A DNA stretch of 64,000 bases from Bacteroidales bacterium (GTDB lineage: Bacteria; Bacteroidota; Bacteroidia; Bacteroidales; UBA932): NCBI GenBank assembly GCA_017452265.1, contig JAFTMS010000018.1, forward strand, positions 124,001-188,000. Reading direction: 5' to 3'. Below the pieces are notes generated by a model, which was given only the letters and a program-made list of their open reading frames with translations, was not told where the DNA came from and searched no databases. Shown here in pieces: positions 29,213 through 36,696 of the stretch (positions are counted from its first letter, which is position 1; each line of letters opens with the position of its first letter). A program made the translations under genes and the position numbers.

Positions 29213-30097
29213 ATGAGGAAGTTAACGACTATATTTATATTCATGTTTGCGTGTGCTGCACTTTCGGCACAGCCTAAGAACGCAGCAGAACTGCCGCGAG
29301 GGCTGGACATTGAGACAGACACGCTGACCAATGAGTTTCTGGACTCGTTGAACCTGCGTAAGAAGATAGAGATCAATGACTACGACCTTCTGGGAATACA
29401 ATATGGTGTGGGGCTGAGTCAGGTGATGTGGAATCCGTCGCAGAAGCAGGAAATGGTGATGATGCCTGTGAATGTCGGCATAACATATACGAAATACGGC
29501 AAGATGTTCGGGTATATGCCTTTCTTCGGCTTCCAGACAGGACTTTTCTATGCTCAGGAAGGCTATCAGTTCAAGTACAACGAGGAAAGCGACTATACAT
29601 ATAAGGTGGAGGGAGCGGAGAAGGCCATCATGCAGGTGCTGGAAGTGCCTGTGCTCATGCAGGTGCATATCGACTTCTGGAAGATGAAGGTGATGGTGAA
29701 TGCCGGAGGCTATGCCGGATACCGGCTTTCCATCGAAAGATTTCCCGGACAGACAGGAAGTGTTTCTGACGAGCTGAAGCATTCGTTTACGGACACCGAC
29801 AGGCGCGTAGACTATGGCGTGAAGGCAGGAGCCGGGCTCGGATTCATATTCGATCCTATAGAAATACATATCCAGGCCATGTACAAGCACTCTTTCTCGT
29901 CTTTGTATCAGCCGGATTACAACAGCAAATACTATTACAGATATGCCTATCCTTCAAATATCATCATATCAGCCGGAGTACATTTCCAGCTGACGAAGAG
30001 GACGGGCAAGACCAAAGGACAGCTCAAGAAGCTGGCTAAGGAAATGGTGTACAATAATTCAAACGAAAATGGAAACGTTGAAGGTCAAGGCAGGTAA
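29213..30097 (+). CDS. PorT-like outer-membrane beta-barrel protein
   Basis: 294 aa. The signal peptide MRKLTTIFIFMFACAALSAQ is followed by a short helical region (~25-60) and repeated amphipathic strands with aromatic girdles (GIQYGVGLSQVMW, VNVGITYTKYGKMFGYMPF, VMVNAGGYAGYRLS, IEIHIQAMYKHSF), ending near VHFQLTKR plus a basic tail. The pattern is that of OMP_b-brl_2/PorT-type eight-stranded barrels. Its 3' end overlaps ispG by 29 bp. Whether it works with the preceding lipoprotein is inferred only from synteny. Confidence 0.78.
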   Translation: MRKLTTIFIFMFACAALSAQPKNAAELPRGLDIETDTLTNEFLDSLNLRKKIEINDYDLLGIQYGVGLSQVMWNPSQKQEMVMMPVNVGITYTKYGKMFGYMPFFGFQTGLFYAQEGYQFKYNEESDYTYKVEGAEKAIMQVLEVPVLMQVHIDFWKMKVMVNAGGYAGYRLSIERFPGQTGSVSDELKHSFTDTDRRVDYGVKAGAGLGFIFDPIEIHIQAMYKHSFSSLYQPDYNSKYYYRYAYPSNIIISAGVHFQLTKRTGKTKGQLKKLAKEMVYNNSNENGNVEGQGR

Positions 30098-31400
30098 TGT
30101 GACCATCGGGGGCGACTGCCCTATCGTGGTGCAGACAATGTGCAATACACATACATCTGATGTAGAGGCATCTGTGGCTCAATGCGTAAGACTGCACGAG
30201 GCCGGGGCACAGCTCATAAGGCTTACGGTGCCTTCGCTTGCACAGGTGGATTCACTGAAGGAAATCAAGGCAATGCTGCGTGCTCGCGGAATTGACACTC
30301 CCCTCGTGGCTGATGTCCATTTTTCTTCCGAGATTGCAATCGCCGCTGCGGAAGTCGTCGAAAAGGTGCGTATAAATCCCGGTAATTTCCATAAGGACCA
30401 CGACAAGGCACGCGAGCAGTTCGCAAAGCTTGTGGAAGTGTGCAAGGCAAACGGTACAGCCATAAGAATCGGTCTGAATCATGGTTCGCTCGGCGAGCGT
30501 ATCACGAATCTCTACGGCAACACTCCCCTTGCGATGAAGGAAGCCGTCATGGAATGGCTCCAGATGTGCATTGAGAATGATTTTTATAATGTAGTAGTGT
30601 CACTCAAGGCAAGTAACACTTTTGTTATGGTGGAAGCTTACCGTCTGCTGGCCATGCAGATGCAGGAAACCGGAATCGTTTTTCCTCTGCACCTCGGTGT
30701 GACGGAGGCCGGCAACGGAGATGGCGGCCGCATCAAGTCGGCAGCCGGCATTTCTGCCCTGCTTTCGGAAGGAATCGGCAATACCGTACGCGTTTCCCTT
30801 ACAGAAGATCCAGCCTGCGAAATTCCGGTGGCTCAATATCTTGCAGACAGATACGGACACCGACTGCATTCGTCAATGGTGTCACTCACTTTGGAGGGGA
30901 AAAAGGCAGTTGCCACTTATCAGGCACCGTCACGTGAAAGGCTGCTGCTGGATTTTGCATGCGATTTCGGAAAGAGGCTGCTCGACAAGGAGCTTGATGA
31001 GGTGGAACTTCGCGGAACATTTGAAGAAGAAGACGGCACGCAGACTGTTCTGGACGGCTCACAGTATGCAGAATATCTGGTGGATGAACTGATGCAGGCT
31101 GCACGCAGACGCTTCTACAGACCGGAATACATCGCCTGTCCGGGATGCGGCCGTACGATGTACAATTTAGAGAGCACTTTCAACGAAGTGAAACGCAGGA
31201 CATCGCATCTGAAGGGTATGGTCATAGCTGTAATGGGCTGCATAGTAAACGGCCCTGGCGAAATGGCGGATGCAGACTGGGGATATGTCGGCGAAGGCAA
31301 CGGCAAAGTGTCCATATATAAAGGTAAGTCGCCGGTCCTCAGACATGTTCCTGAAAACGAAGCCATAGACCGCCTTCTCGAACTCATCGAATCCAACTGA
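30069..31400 (+). CDS. ispG: 4-hydroxy-3-methylbut-2-enyl-diphosphate synthase IspG with a shortened insert
   Basis: 443 aa. TIM-barrel blocks: VQTMCNTHTSDVEA, LRxR...VADVHF, RINPGNF, IRIGLNHGSL and LGVTEAGNGDGG. The C-terminal [4Fe-4S] domain has CPGCGR (C357, C360) and VMGCIVNGPGE (C391). It makes HMBPP in the MEP isoprenoid pathway. The barrel and iron-sulfur parts are separated by only ~90 residues (~260-350), whereas, as I recall, many Bacteroidetes, Chlamydia and plant enzymes are ~600 aa with a much larger A* insert. It is last in the ligA operon. Confidence 0.95.
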   Translation: METLKVKAGNVTIGGDCPIVVQTMCNTHTSDVEASVAQCVRLHEAGAQLIRLTVPSLAQVDSLKEIKAMLRARGIDTPLVADVHFSSEIAIAAAEVVEKVRINPGNFHKDHDKAREQFAKLVEVCKANGTAIRIGLNHGSLGERITNLYGNTPLAMKEAVMEWLQMCIENDFYNVVVSLKASNTFVMVEAYRLLAMQMQETGIVFPLHLGVTEAGNGDGGRIKSAAGISALLSEGIGNTVRVSLTEDPACEIPVAQYLADRYGHRLHSSMVSLTLEGKKAVATYQAPSRERLLLDFACDFGKRLLDKELDEVELRGTFEEEDGTQTVLDGSQYAEYLVDELMQAARRRFYRPEYIACPGCGRTMYNLESTFNEVKRRTSHLKGMVIAVMGCIVNGPGEMADADWGYVGEGNGKVSIYKGKSPVLRHVPENEAIDRLLELIESN

Positions 31401-31411
31401 TGAACTGATTT

Positions 31412-31450
31412 CGTCATCCTGAGGCGGGGCTTGCCCCGACGTGAGGATCC
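31412..31450. repeat. Dispersed GTCATCCTGAGG-type repeat
   Basis: It reads CGTCATCCTGAGGCGGGGCT then TGCCCCGACGTGAGGATC, with a GGGGC/GCCCC hairpin core and partly symmetric ends. It has the form of dispersed intergenic repeats found in many genomes and abuts a second repeat type at 31458. Confidence 0.6.
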
Positions 31451-31457
31451 CCATTGA

Positions 31458-31491
31458 GATTGCCACGTCGCAATGCTCCTCGCAATGACGT
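31458..31491. repeat. Dispersed ATTGCCACGTCGC...CTCCTCGCAATGACGT repeat
   Basis: 34 bp, matching 47547-47580 except for a few central bases, and matching 47616-47650 in inverse orientation. The family is recognisable as the GTCATTGCGAGGAGC...GACGTGGCAATC type. Confidence 0.8.
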
Positions 31492-31628
31492 ACTATACAT
31501 TCATATTTCATATAATCAATATAATTTTACTCAAGTTTCTCAAGTATAAGTTGTTCTTAATCTGAAAGTTGGTGAAGCTTGCGAAACTTTTCCCCACCGC
31601 ACTTTCTTTGTCCACGTTGCCCTTCTCC

Positions 31629-31657
31629 TAAGTCCTCCTCCTCGGGAGGAGGACTTA
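31629..31657. repeat. Strong hairpin, 13-bp perfect arms
   Basis: TAAGTCCTCCTCC and GGAGGAGGACTTA pair perfectly around a TCG loop, followed by a second small CGACC/GGTCG hairpin (31661-31672). The rest of 31401-31733 holds no gene: it is a mosaic of these repeats plus a further palindrome, CTTTCGCA/TGCGAAAG, at 31684-31701. A terminator role for ispG is possible, but no T-run follows. Confidence 0.6.
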
Positions 31658-31733
31658 CCTCGACCAAGGTCGATATATAAGGTCTTTCGCAAATGCGAAA
31701 GTCAAGTAATTTTATCAAATTTTCGATAAAAGT

Positions 31734-31781
31734 TATTGTTTTTCGATAAAAAGCTATATATTTGCATATCGAAAAACAATA
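31734..31781 (+). promoter_or_regulatory. Symmetric operator around the DUF2975/XRE promoter
   Basis: Perfect 15-bp inverted repeat TATTGTTTTTCGATA (31734-31748) and TATCGAAAAACAATA (31767-31781). The spacer holds the -7 box TATATTTG (31757-31764). A third half-site, ATTTTCGATAAAA, lies just upstream (from ~31719). A dimeric repressor bound here would mask the promoter; the small XRE protein encoded 0.5 kb downstream is the obvious candidate. Confidence 0.75.
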
Positions 31782-31795
31782 AATACTTATTGATT

Positions 31796-32269
31796 ATGAA
31801 ACAAAACTCTACAAAATCCATTAAAGCTGTATCTGTGATCATCATCACTTTCTGCACACTTTCCGCATTGTTTGTATTCGGACAAACCTATGCAATGTAT
31901 GCTGTTCCTGACGGCATGAATGTCAAATGGTCTGATAGTCTCAAAGGATTTCAGATTTCCATAATCATTGGTAGAACAGTCGGGGCCGCCGTATTCTTTG
32001 GATTGATAAGCGCTTTTCTTATAAAAACAATCAAAGGACTTGAAAGCGGTGTTCTATTTCCTGCAGCGAATGTCCCTATTCTGTATCTTTCTGCAATATT
32101 TCTGTTTGTTTATAATTTCAGTACCAGCAATGGAGGAATTGTAACAGGAGCGGAAGAGGCACTCCTTATTGATACTGATGATGTCATCTTTTCTTTGATT
32201 TTCGTAGTATTTGCTATGATATATAAGATAGCTGTCAAGGTCAGTGAAGAAAACAGTCTCACAATCTAA
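31796..32269 (+). CDS. DUF2975 family membrane protein
   Basis: 157 aa from the ATG at 31796, which follows the promoter; the frame is open 20 codons further up, into the operator, so I reject that start. Four hydrophobic segments are visible: VIIITFCTLSALFVF, IIIGRTVGAAVFFGLISAFL, ANVPILYLSAIFLFVYNF and VIFSLIFVVFAMIYKI. This matches the four-helix DUF2975 family, regularly paired with a small XRE regulator. Function is unknown. The regulator gene starts 13 bp after its stop. Confidence 0.8.
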   Translation: MKQNSTKSIKAVSVIIITFCTLSALFVFGQTYAMYAVPDGMNVKWSDSLKGFQISIIIGRTVGAAVFFGLISAFLIKTIKGLESGVLFPAANVPILYLSAIFLFVYNFSTSNGGIVTGAEEALLIDTDDVIFSLIFVVFAMIYKIAVKVSEENSLTI

Positions 32270-32282
32270 AGAGGAAGGAGTC

Positions 32283-32516
32283 ATGGCAATCATAGTAAAC
32301 GTAGACGTAATGCTTGCAAAGCGAAAGATGCCTTCAGGCGAGCTGGCTGACAAGATTGGAATCACTGCGGCTAATATGTCTATCCTCAAGACAGGCAAGG
32401 CGAAGGCAATCCGCTTCTCAACTCTTAACGCAATATGCAAGGCCCTCGACTGCCAGCCCGGCGACATACTCGAATACCGCCCCGGCCCGGACGACGAAGA
32501 AATCACAGAAGACTAA
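32283..32516 (+). CDS. Small XRE-family (YozG-like) transcriptional regulator
   Basis: 77 aa. A single Cro/CI-type HTH covers nearly the whole protein: MLAKRKMPSGELADKIGIT, AANMSILKTGKAKAIRFSTL and ICKALDCQPGDILEY. The start at 32283 has a clear Shine-Dalgarno-like GAGGAAGGAG just upstream, unusual for this genome. Paired with DUF2975, it most likely represses the shared promoter at 31734-31781. The last ~10 residues are acidic. Confidence 0.9.
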   Translation: MAIIVNVDVMLAKRKMPSGELADKIGITAANMSILKTGKAKAIRFSTLNAICKALDCQPGDILEYRPGPDDEEITED

Positions 32517-32536
32517 GCCAATCAAGCACTTAAGCT

Positions 32537-32568
32537 AAATCGCCTGCGGCATTTGGAGCAGGCGATTT
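32537..32568 (+). terminator. Hairpin after the XRE gene
   Basis: AAATCGCCTGC and GCAGGCGATTT form an 11-bp perfect stem with a 10-nt loop, 20 bp past the stop at 32516. The T content after the stem is weak. Confidence 0.65.
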
Positions 32569-32608
32569 GACAGAAAGTGCTTATATACAATAATTTACAA
32601 ATCTTGAC

Positions 32609-33292
32609 ATGAAGACTATACTGACTATTATCGCGCTGCTGATGGCATTTGTCAGCAACGCTCAGGAGCCTCAGCTCATAGGAGGCTATCTACTTGACGG
32701 GAAAGACAGTTTCGATGAACTGGATGCGGCAGTGCTGACTGACTCGAAGCAGAAGGACAAGCTGCTTGACGGCAAGGGAATGCGTTTTCCGGGCGGATGT
32801 ATGGTCATGACGCCCGGAAGCATCGGCAAGGAAATCGGCAGCATAATCCATATAAAGAAGCCTTTCCATGTCAAGACCATCAGTTTTACAGTGGATGAAA
32901 ACAGGATGGAAGGCTGCAAGGCAAGCATAAGGATATATCGTCAAACCGAAGATGGCAATCTCGAGAACATCGTGACCATGCCGATATATCAGGATATCCC
33001 AAAGGCCGACAAGAAGACCGTTTTCTGCATCTCTCCTGAAGAAAACTTGGAACTCGCTCAGGGAGAATACTATATAAGTTTCTCGTTGACCGAAACATCA
33101 CAAGGCATTGCGGAAAGATGGGCGGATTCCAAGACATGGCCGGAGCAGGAACGGTACACCAGATACATGGAAGACAGAATATTCTTTCCGGTGTATGTCA
33201 AGAGCAGCTACGTCCGTGAAACTTCGGAAAAGCCTCTCACAAAATGGAACTATAACATCGGAATGAGTATCAGAGGAACATTTCTCGACTGA
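32609..33292 (+). CDS. Exported protein of unknown function
   Basis: 227 aa with a clear signal peptide (MKTILTIIALLMAFVSNAQE). No domain is recognised. The mature part is beta-rich (PFHVKTISFTVDENRM, ASIRIYRQTEDGNLENI, GEYYISFSLTET) and suggests a jelly-roll or carbohydrate-binding-like sandwich. No lipobox and no membrane segment, so periplasmic or secreted. It lies between the DUF2975/XRE hairpin and another exported protein 64 bp downstream; whether they are co-transcribed is unclear. Confidence 0.7.
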   Translation: MKTILTIIALLMAFVSNAQEPQLIGGYLLDGKDSFDELDAAVLTDSKQKDKLLDGKGMRFPGGCMVMTPGSIGKEIGSIIHIKKPFHVKTISFTVDENRMEGCKASIRIYRQTEDGNLENIVTMPIYQDIPKADKKTVFCISPEENLELAQGEYYISFSLTETSQGIAERWADSKTWPEQERYTRYMEDRIFFPVYVKSSYVRETSEKPLTKWNYNIGMSIRGTFLD

Positions 33293-33356
33293 TGAATAGT
33301 ACTTTCCAGACTCTTGTACGTCATATTATAGGAACGAACAATCAATCAATGAACTT

Positions 33357-34028
33357 ATGAGACGGTCAGTGCTTTGTATGACAGCAATATTCCTTTTCCA
33401 CATTCTTGGTGCGTCTGCACAGATTGCGGATCCGGAAACATATCATAATAATATCGAAGCGGCAGCAGGCATACATGGAGTGCCGAATTCCAATAACGGT
33501 GCCGCTCTCCGGCTTGACCTCTCATACGGTTATTTTTCACGCAACGGAATCGGCTTCCGCGTCGGTGCGACCTACACTCCTGACATGTATGAGATAGGAC
33601 GGGCGGCAGGAATGCCGGTTGCGTTTGCATGGAGGACATTCAATATCGATAAGTATTATTCAACAGATACGATAGATTATGATGATTACAACACTGATTA
33701 TATACTTCATCAGGATTTTTCGGATTATGCGAAAGAACAGATCGCAACAGGCTTTGCAAGACTCCTTACCCACATTGCGAACAGCATCGAATTTGACGCA
33801 GGAGTAACTCCCGGCTGCATATTCGGCAACAAAGCAAACTCTTTTTACATGACTGCGGATCTCGGTCTGAAGACCTCATGGAGAATATGGCGGTTCAATC
33901 TGTCCCTAAATCCTGCGATGCATTATATGCTGACGGACAAGGTAGACATGGGCCGCTATAAAGTCAATCTCAGCTCATGGGAAAAATGGAACCTTTCACT
34001 GACATTCGGAGTCAGCTTCATGCTCTGA
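33357..34028 (+). CDS. Probable small outer-membrane beta-barrel protein
   Basis: 223 aa with a signal peptide (MRRSVLCMTAIFLFHILGAS, cleaved near ASAQ). Alternating strands rich in aromatics (ALRLDLSYGYFSRNGIGFRV, FYMTADLGLKTSWRIWRFNL) and the terminal NLSLTFGVSFML, ending in a hydrophobic residue, suggest an OM barrel. The central part (YYSTDTIDYDDYNTDYI) is acidic and Tyr-rich. No family name is assigned. It converges on the CNNM gene with a 9-bp gap. Confidence 0.65.
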   Translation: MRRSVLCMTAIFLFHILGASAQIADPETYHNNIEAAAGIHGVPNSNNGAALRLDLSYGYFSRNGIGFRVGATYTPDMYEIGRAAGMPVAFAWRTFNIDKYYSTDTIDYDDYNTDYILHQDFSDYAKEQIATGFARLLTHIANSIEFDAGVTPGCIFGNKANSFYMTADLGLKTSWRIWRFNLSLNPAMHYMLTDKVDMGRYKVNLSSWEKWNLSLTFGVSFML

Positions 34029-34037
34029 TGCTTATCG

Positions 34038-35084
34038 TCATTCGGCTTTCAGAATCTCCTTCTGTGCTTTCTCCCACTGCTCTTTTGCATATTCCTGCAT
34101 GTCTACGACCTCGTCGGTCTCGTCGACGATTTCCTGGCCGAGCATTGTTTCAATGACATCCTCCATCGTCACGATGCCGCGGAATGTGCCGTATTCATCG
34201 ATTATGATGGATATGTGCTCCTTCTTTTCGAGCATCTTTTCCCAGATGTTTCCTACAGGTTCCTCTTCCGGGAAAGAGAGGATCGGTCGGGTGATGTCGC
34301 GCAAAGTCGTCGTAAACTTGTCTTCTGCCATCTTTTCAAGGACGGTCTGTCGCAGAATGTACCCGATCACATAATCGTCGTTTTCCTCATCATAGACAGG
34401 AATGCGTGAATGTGTGAGGTCGGAATTGTAGAATTCCTTTATGCTCATGCTTCCCTCTGCCATCTCCACGACCGTGCTTGGAGTCATGATTTCATGCGCC
34501 GTGATTTCGTCAAGCTTCAGGAGGTTCTGTATCATCTTCTTTTCCTGTTTTTCGATGACCTCTTCCTCGGTTGCTACGCTGACCATAGCAGAAATGTCCT
34601 CACGGCTCACGCTCACCTGATCCGACTTCGAAGATATGAGCCTTGTAAGATGCTCCAGAATCCAGACAAGCGGGAAAGTGATGAAGATCATGCCGTTGAT
34701 GATGGCGGAAGCAGGAAGGGCAAGAGTCCTCCAGTAGCTTGTACCTATCGTCTTAGGGATGATTTCCGAAAGGATAAGGATCGCGAGGGTGAATATCGTC
34801 GAGAATATACCGACAAGGGCATCTCCGTAGACCTCATATACGAGTGATCCTACGATTGAAGCACCTACTGTATTTGCGATTGTATTCAGGCAAAGGATAG
34901 CCGAAATAGGACGGTCCGGGCTCTGTTTGAGCTTCTTAAGTCTTGCCGCTCCTTTCACCCCCTGGTCTTCAAGACCGGTAATGTATGAGAGTGGGGTGGA
35001 CAGGAGGGTGGCCTCAAGCGTCGAGCAAAGTGCCGACAATGCTATCGAGACCAGCATGATGATGTATATTAACTGTTCTTCCAT
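34038..35084 (-). CDS. CNNM/CorC-type DUF21 and CBS-domain membrane protein
   Basis: 348 aa from the ATG at 35084. An in-frame start 12 codons upstream would overlap psd by 32 bp and lacks a hydrophobic start, so I reject it. DUF21 membrane domain (~1-150; LCSTLEATLLSTP, LSEIIPKTIG), then two CBS motifs (~190-310; IMTPSTVVEM, IPVYDEENDDYVIGYI, IIIDEYGTFRGIVTMEDV). No C-terminal CorC_HlyC domain is obvious. The family mediates magnesium/cobalt efflux or homeostasis. It is last in the rsfS-ftsH-cdsA-psd run. Confidence 0.88.
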   Translation of the reverse strand: MEEQLIYIIMLVSIALSALCSTLEATLLSTPLSYITGLEDQGVKGAARLKKLKQSPDRPISAILCLNTIANTVGASIVGSLVYEVYGDALVGIFSTIFTLAILILSEIIPKTIGTSYWRTLALPASAIINGMIFITFPLVWILEHLTRLISSKSDQVSVSREDISAMVSVATEEEVIEKQEKKMIQNLLKLDEITAHEIMTPSTVVEMAEGSMSIKEFYNSDLTHSRIPVYDEENDDYVIGYILRQTVLEKMAEDKFTTTLRDITRPILSFPEEEPVGNIWEKMLEKKEHISIIIDEYGTFRGIVTMEDVIETMLGQEIVDETDEVVDMQEYAKEQWEKAQKEILKAE

Positions 35085-35088
35085 GGTT

Positions 35089-35745
35089 CTATTTATGCAG
35101 CTCTGCGATGACTGACTCACAAGCCTTTACGTAATCTCCTACCTTCACCTTGACGTCTGCGTCCAGAGGCAGGTACATGTCGATGCGCGAGCCGAACTTT
35201 ATGATTCCGCACTGGTCGCCCTTGAGTTCTTCATTGCCTGGAGTGGCGTAGCTGACGATTCTTCTGGCGAAGGTGCCGGCAAGCTGCTTGAAGAAGACTT
35301 CGCCATACGGGCTGCGTATTCCTATCGACGAGTGCTCGTTCAGCTCCGAAGCCTTCGGCAGGAAGGCAAGCATGTATTTGCCTGGATGGTACTTGTAATA
35401 CGTCACCTCACCGCTGATAGGCCAGAAATTCACGTGTACATTGAAGAAGTCCATGTATACGGACACCTGCAGGCACTCCGAATTGAGATGTTCGGACTCA
35501 AAGACCTTTTCCACAACGACCACTTTGCCGTCCGCCACCGATGTGACGGCATTTTCTGCACCTGCGGTAATCCTTGAAGGCACACGGAAAAAGAAGAGTG
35601 AGAAACCCATGAGAGTGAGCGGAATCGTTGCCAACGGATATGAAATGAATGGATAAGGGATGAAGCGCAGAAGCAGATATGCCACAGGTGCGCACACAAG
35701 CCACATCTTTAAAATCGTTCCGTAACAGTCCTTATGTATGATCAT
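35089..35745 (-). CDS. psd: Phosphatidylserine decarboxylase, short family
   Basis: 218 aa, matching the short (~210-230 aa) PSD family. Two N-terminal hydrophobic segments precede the catalytic part (SVADGKVVVVEKV, SVYMDFFNVHVNFWPISGEV). The self-processing site is the GS of IKFGSRIDMYLP near the C-terminus; cleavage there makes the pyruvoyl group. It converts phosphatidylserine to phosphatidylethanolamine at the inner membrane. It follows cdsA with a 105-bp gap carrying its own promoter and a large hairpin. Confidence 0.94.
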   Translation of the reverse strand: MIIHKDCYGTILKMWLVCAPVAYLLLRFIPYPFISYPLATIPLTLMGFSLFFFRVPSRITAGAENAVTSVADGKVVVVEKVFESEHLNSECLQVSVYMDFFNVHVNFWPISGEVTYYKYHPGKYMLAFLPKASELNEHSSIGIRSPYGEVFFKQLAGTFARRIVSYATPGNEELKGDQCGIIKFGSRIDMYLPLDADVKVKVGDYVKACESVIAELHK

Positions 35746-35763
35746 CTTTATATCTTTGTTTTA

Positions 35764-35815
35764 CAGCCGCACTGCGACGTGTCACCGTGACACACACAAT
35801 GCGGCTGCAAAAGTA
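35764..35815 (-). promoter_or_regulatory. psd promoter and leader hairpin
   Basis: The minus strand reads TACTTTTG (TAnnTTTG) at 35808-35815. Immediately downstream, in the predicted mRNA leader, CAGCCGCA (35764-35771) pairs with TGCGGCTG (35800-35807), and an inner GTGTCAC/GTGACAC stem adds a second paired tier. The hairpin could be the cdsA terminator, an mRNA-stabilising structure, or a regulatory leader for psd. Confidence 0.5.
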
Positions 35816-35850
35816 GTGAAAAAAAGGCAATCAGTCAAGCAGATAGCCTC

Positions 35851-36681
35851 TTAAAGAACATTCATGACCACCAAATAGATGACTCCTATTGGAATCGCTA
35901 TGAGGGCACTGTCGAAACGGTCGAGCAGTCCGCCGTGTCCCGGAATCACATTGCCGGAATCCTTCACATCATAATGACGCTTCCACTGGGATTCTATGAG
36001 GTCTCCGTATACACCTGCAACATCAAGCAGAATCGCCATGAAAATGCAGTGGAGAAGCGGAAACTCGAAGAGGCCGACGTAGTGAAGGACAATGGCTACG
36101 ATTACAGACGTGAGCATGCCGCCCCAGAAGCCGATCCACGACTTTTTCGGAGATATGGACGGGAAAAGTTTCTTACCGTATTTCTGTCCGAGCGTGATTC
36201 CGAAAAGATATGCTCCGACGTCCGAGCCCCACACTATTGCAAAGAAGCATACGAGCAATATACCGTTGAAATCCCCTTCCCCATTGAAGACGGCAAAATT
36301 GAAGACAGACCACGGAACGGCTATATAAAGTATTGCCGTATAAAGGTTTGCGAACTTGTCAAAGCGGCTCTTGTCCTTCACGTACAGTGAATTTATCATC
36401 ACGATGAACACCGGTATGAAGGCCAGGATTATCAGCCTGCCGGGAAAGTCGAACGCCTTGAAAAGGTATGTGAGCGTGAAAAGCGTCGCACCTGCAAAAA
36501 TGGAAAGCATCTGCGAATAACGGTAGTCCTTGCCACACGTCATACGCAGAAACTCCTTCATCATGATGATGAGCGCGACGAGCATCACCACTCCGAAAAC
36601 AATCTTGTCGGTAAGGAGTGCGGCGAGCATTATCGCCGCGAATCCTATACCTGATATCGTTCTTTTGATAAAGTTTGTCAT
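35851..36681 (-). CDS. cdsA: Phosphatidate cytidylyltransferase
   Basis: 276 aa, polytopic, with about eight membrane segments. The CDP-DAG synthase signature is seen across FFAIVWGSDVGAYLFGITLG, PSISPKKSWIGFWGG and VAGVYGDLIESQWKRHYDVKDSGNVIPGHGGLLDRFDS (key residues S, D, K and the final D-R-D). It makes CDP-diacylglycerol from phosphatidic acid and CTP, feeding the downstream psd branch of phospholipid synthesis. It starts 15 bp after ftsH stops. Confidence 0.95.
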   Translation of the reverse strand: MTNFIKRTISGIGFAAIMLAALLTDKIVFGVVMLVALIIMMKEFLRMTCGKDYRYSQMLSIFAGATLFTLTYLFKAFDFPGRLIILAFIPVFIVMINSLYVKDKSRFDKFANLYTAILYIAVPWSVFNFAVFNGEGDFNGILLVCFFAIVWGSDVGAYLFGITLGQKYGKKLFPSISPKKSWIGFWGGMLTSVIVAIVLHYVGLFEFPLLHCIFMAILLDVAGVYGDLIESQWKRHYDVKDSGNVIPGHGGLLDRFDSALIAIPIGVIYLVVMNVL

Positions 36682-36696
36682 AGGCAGTCTCAGTAG

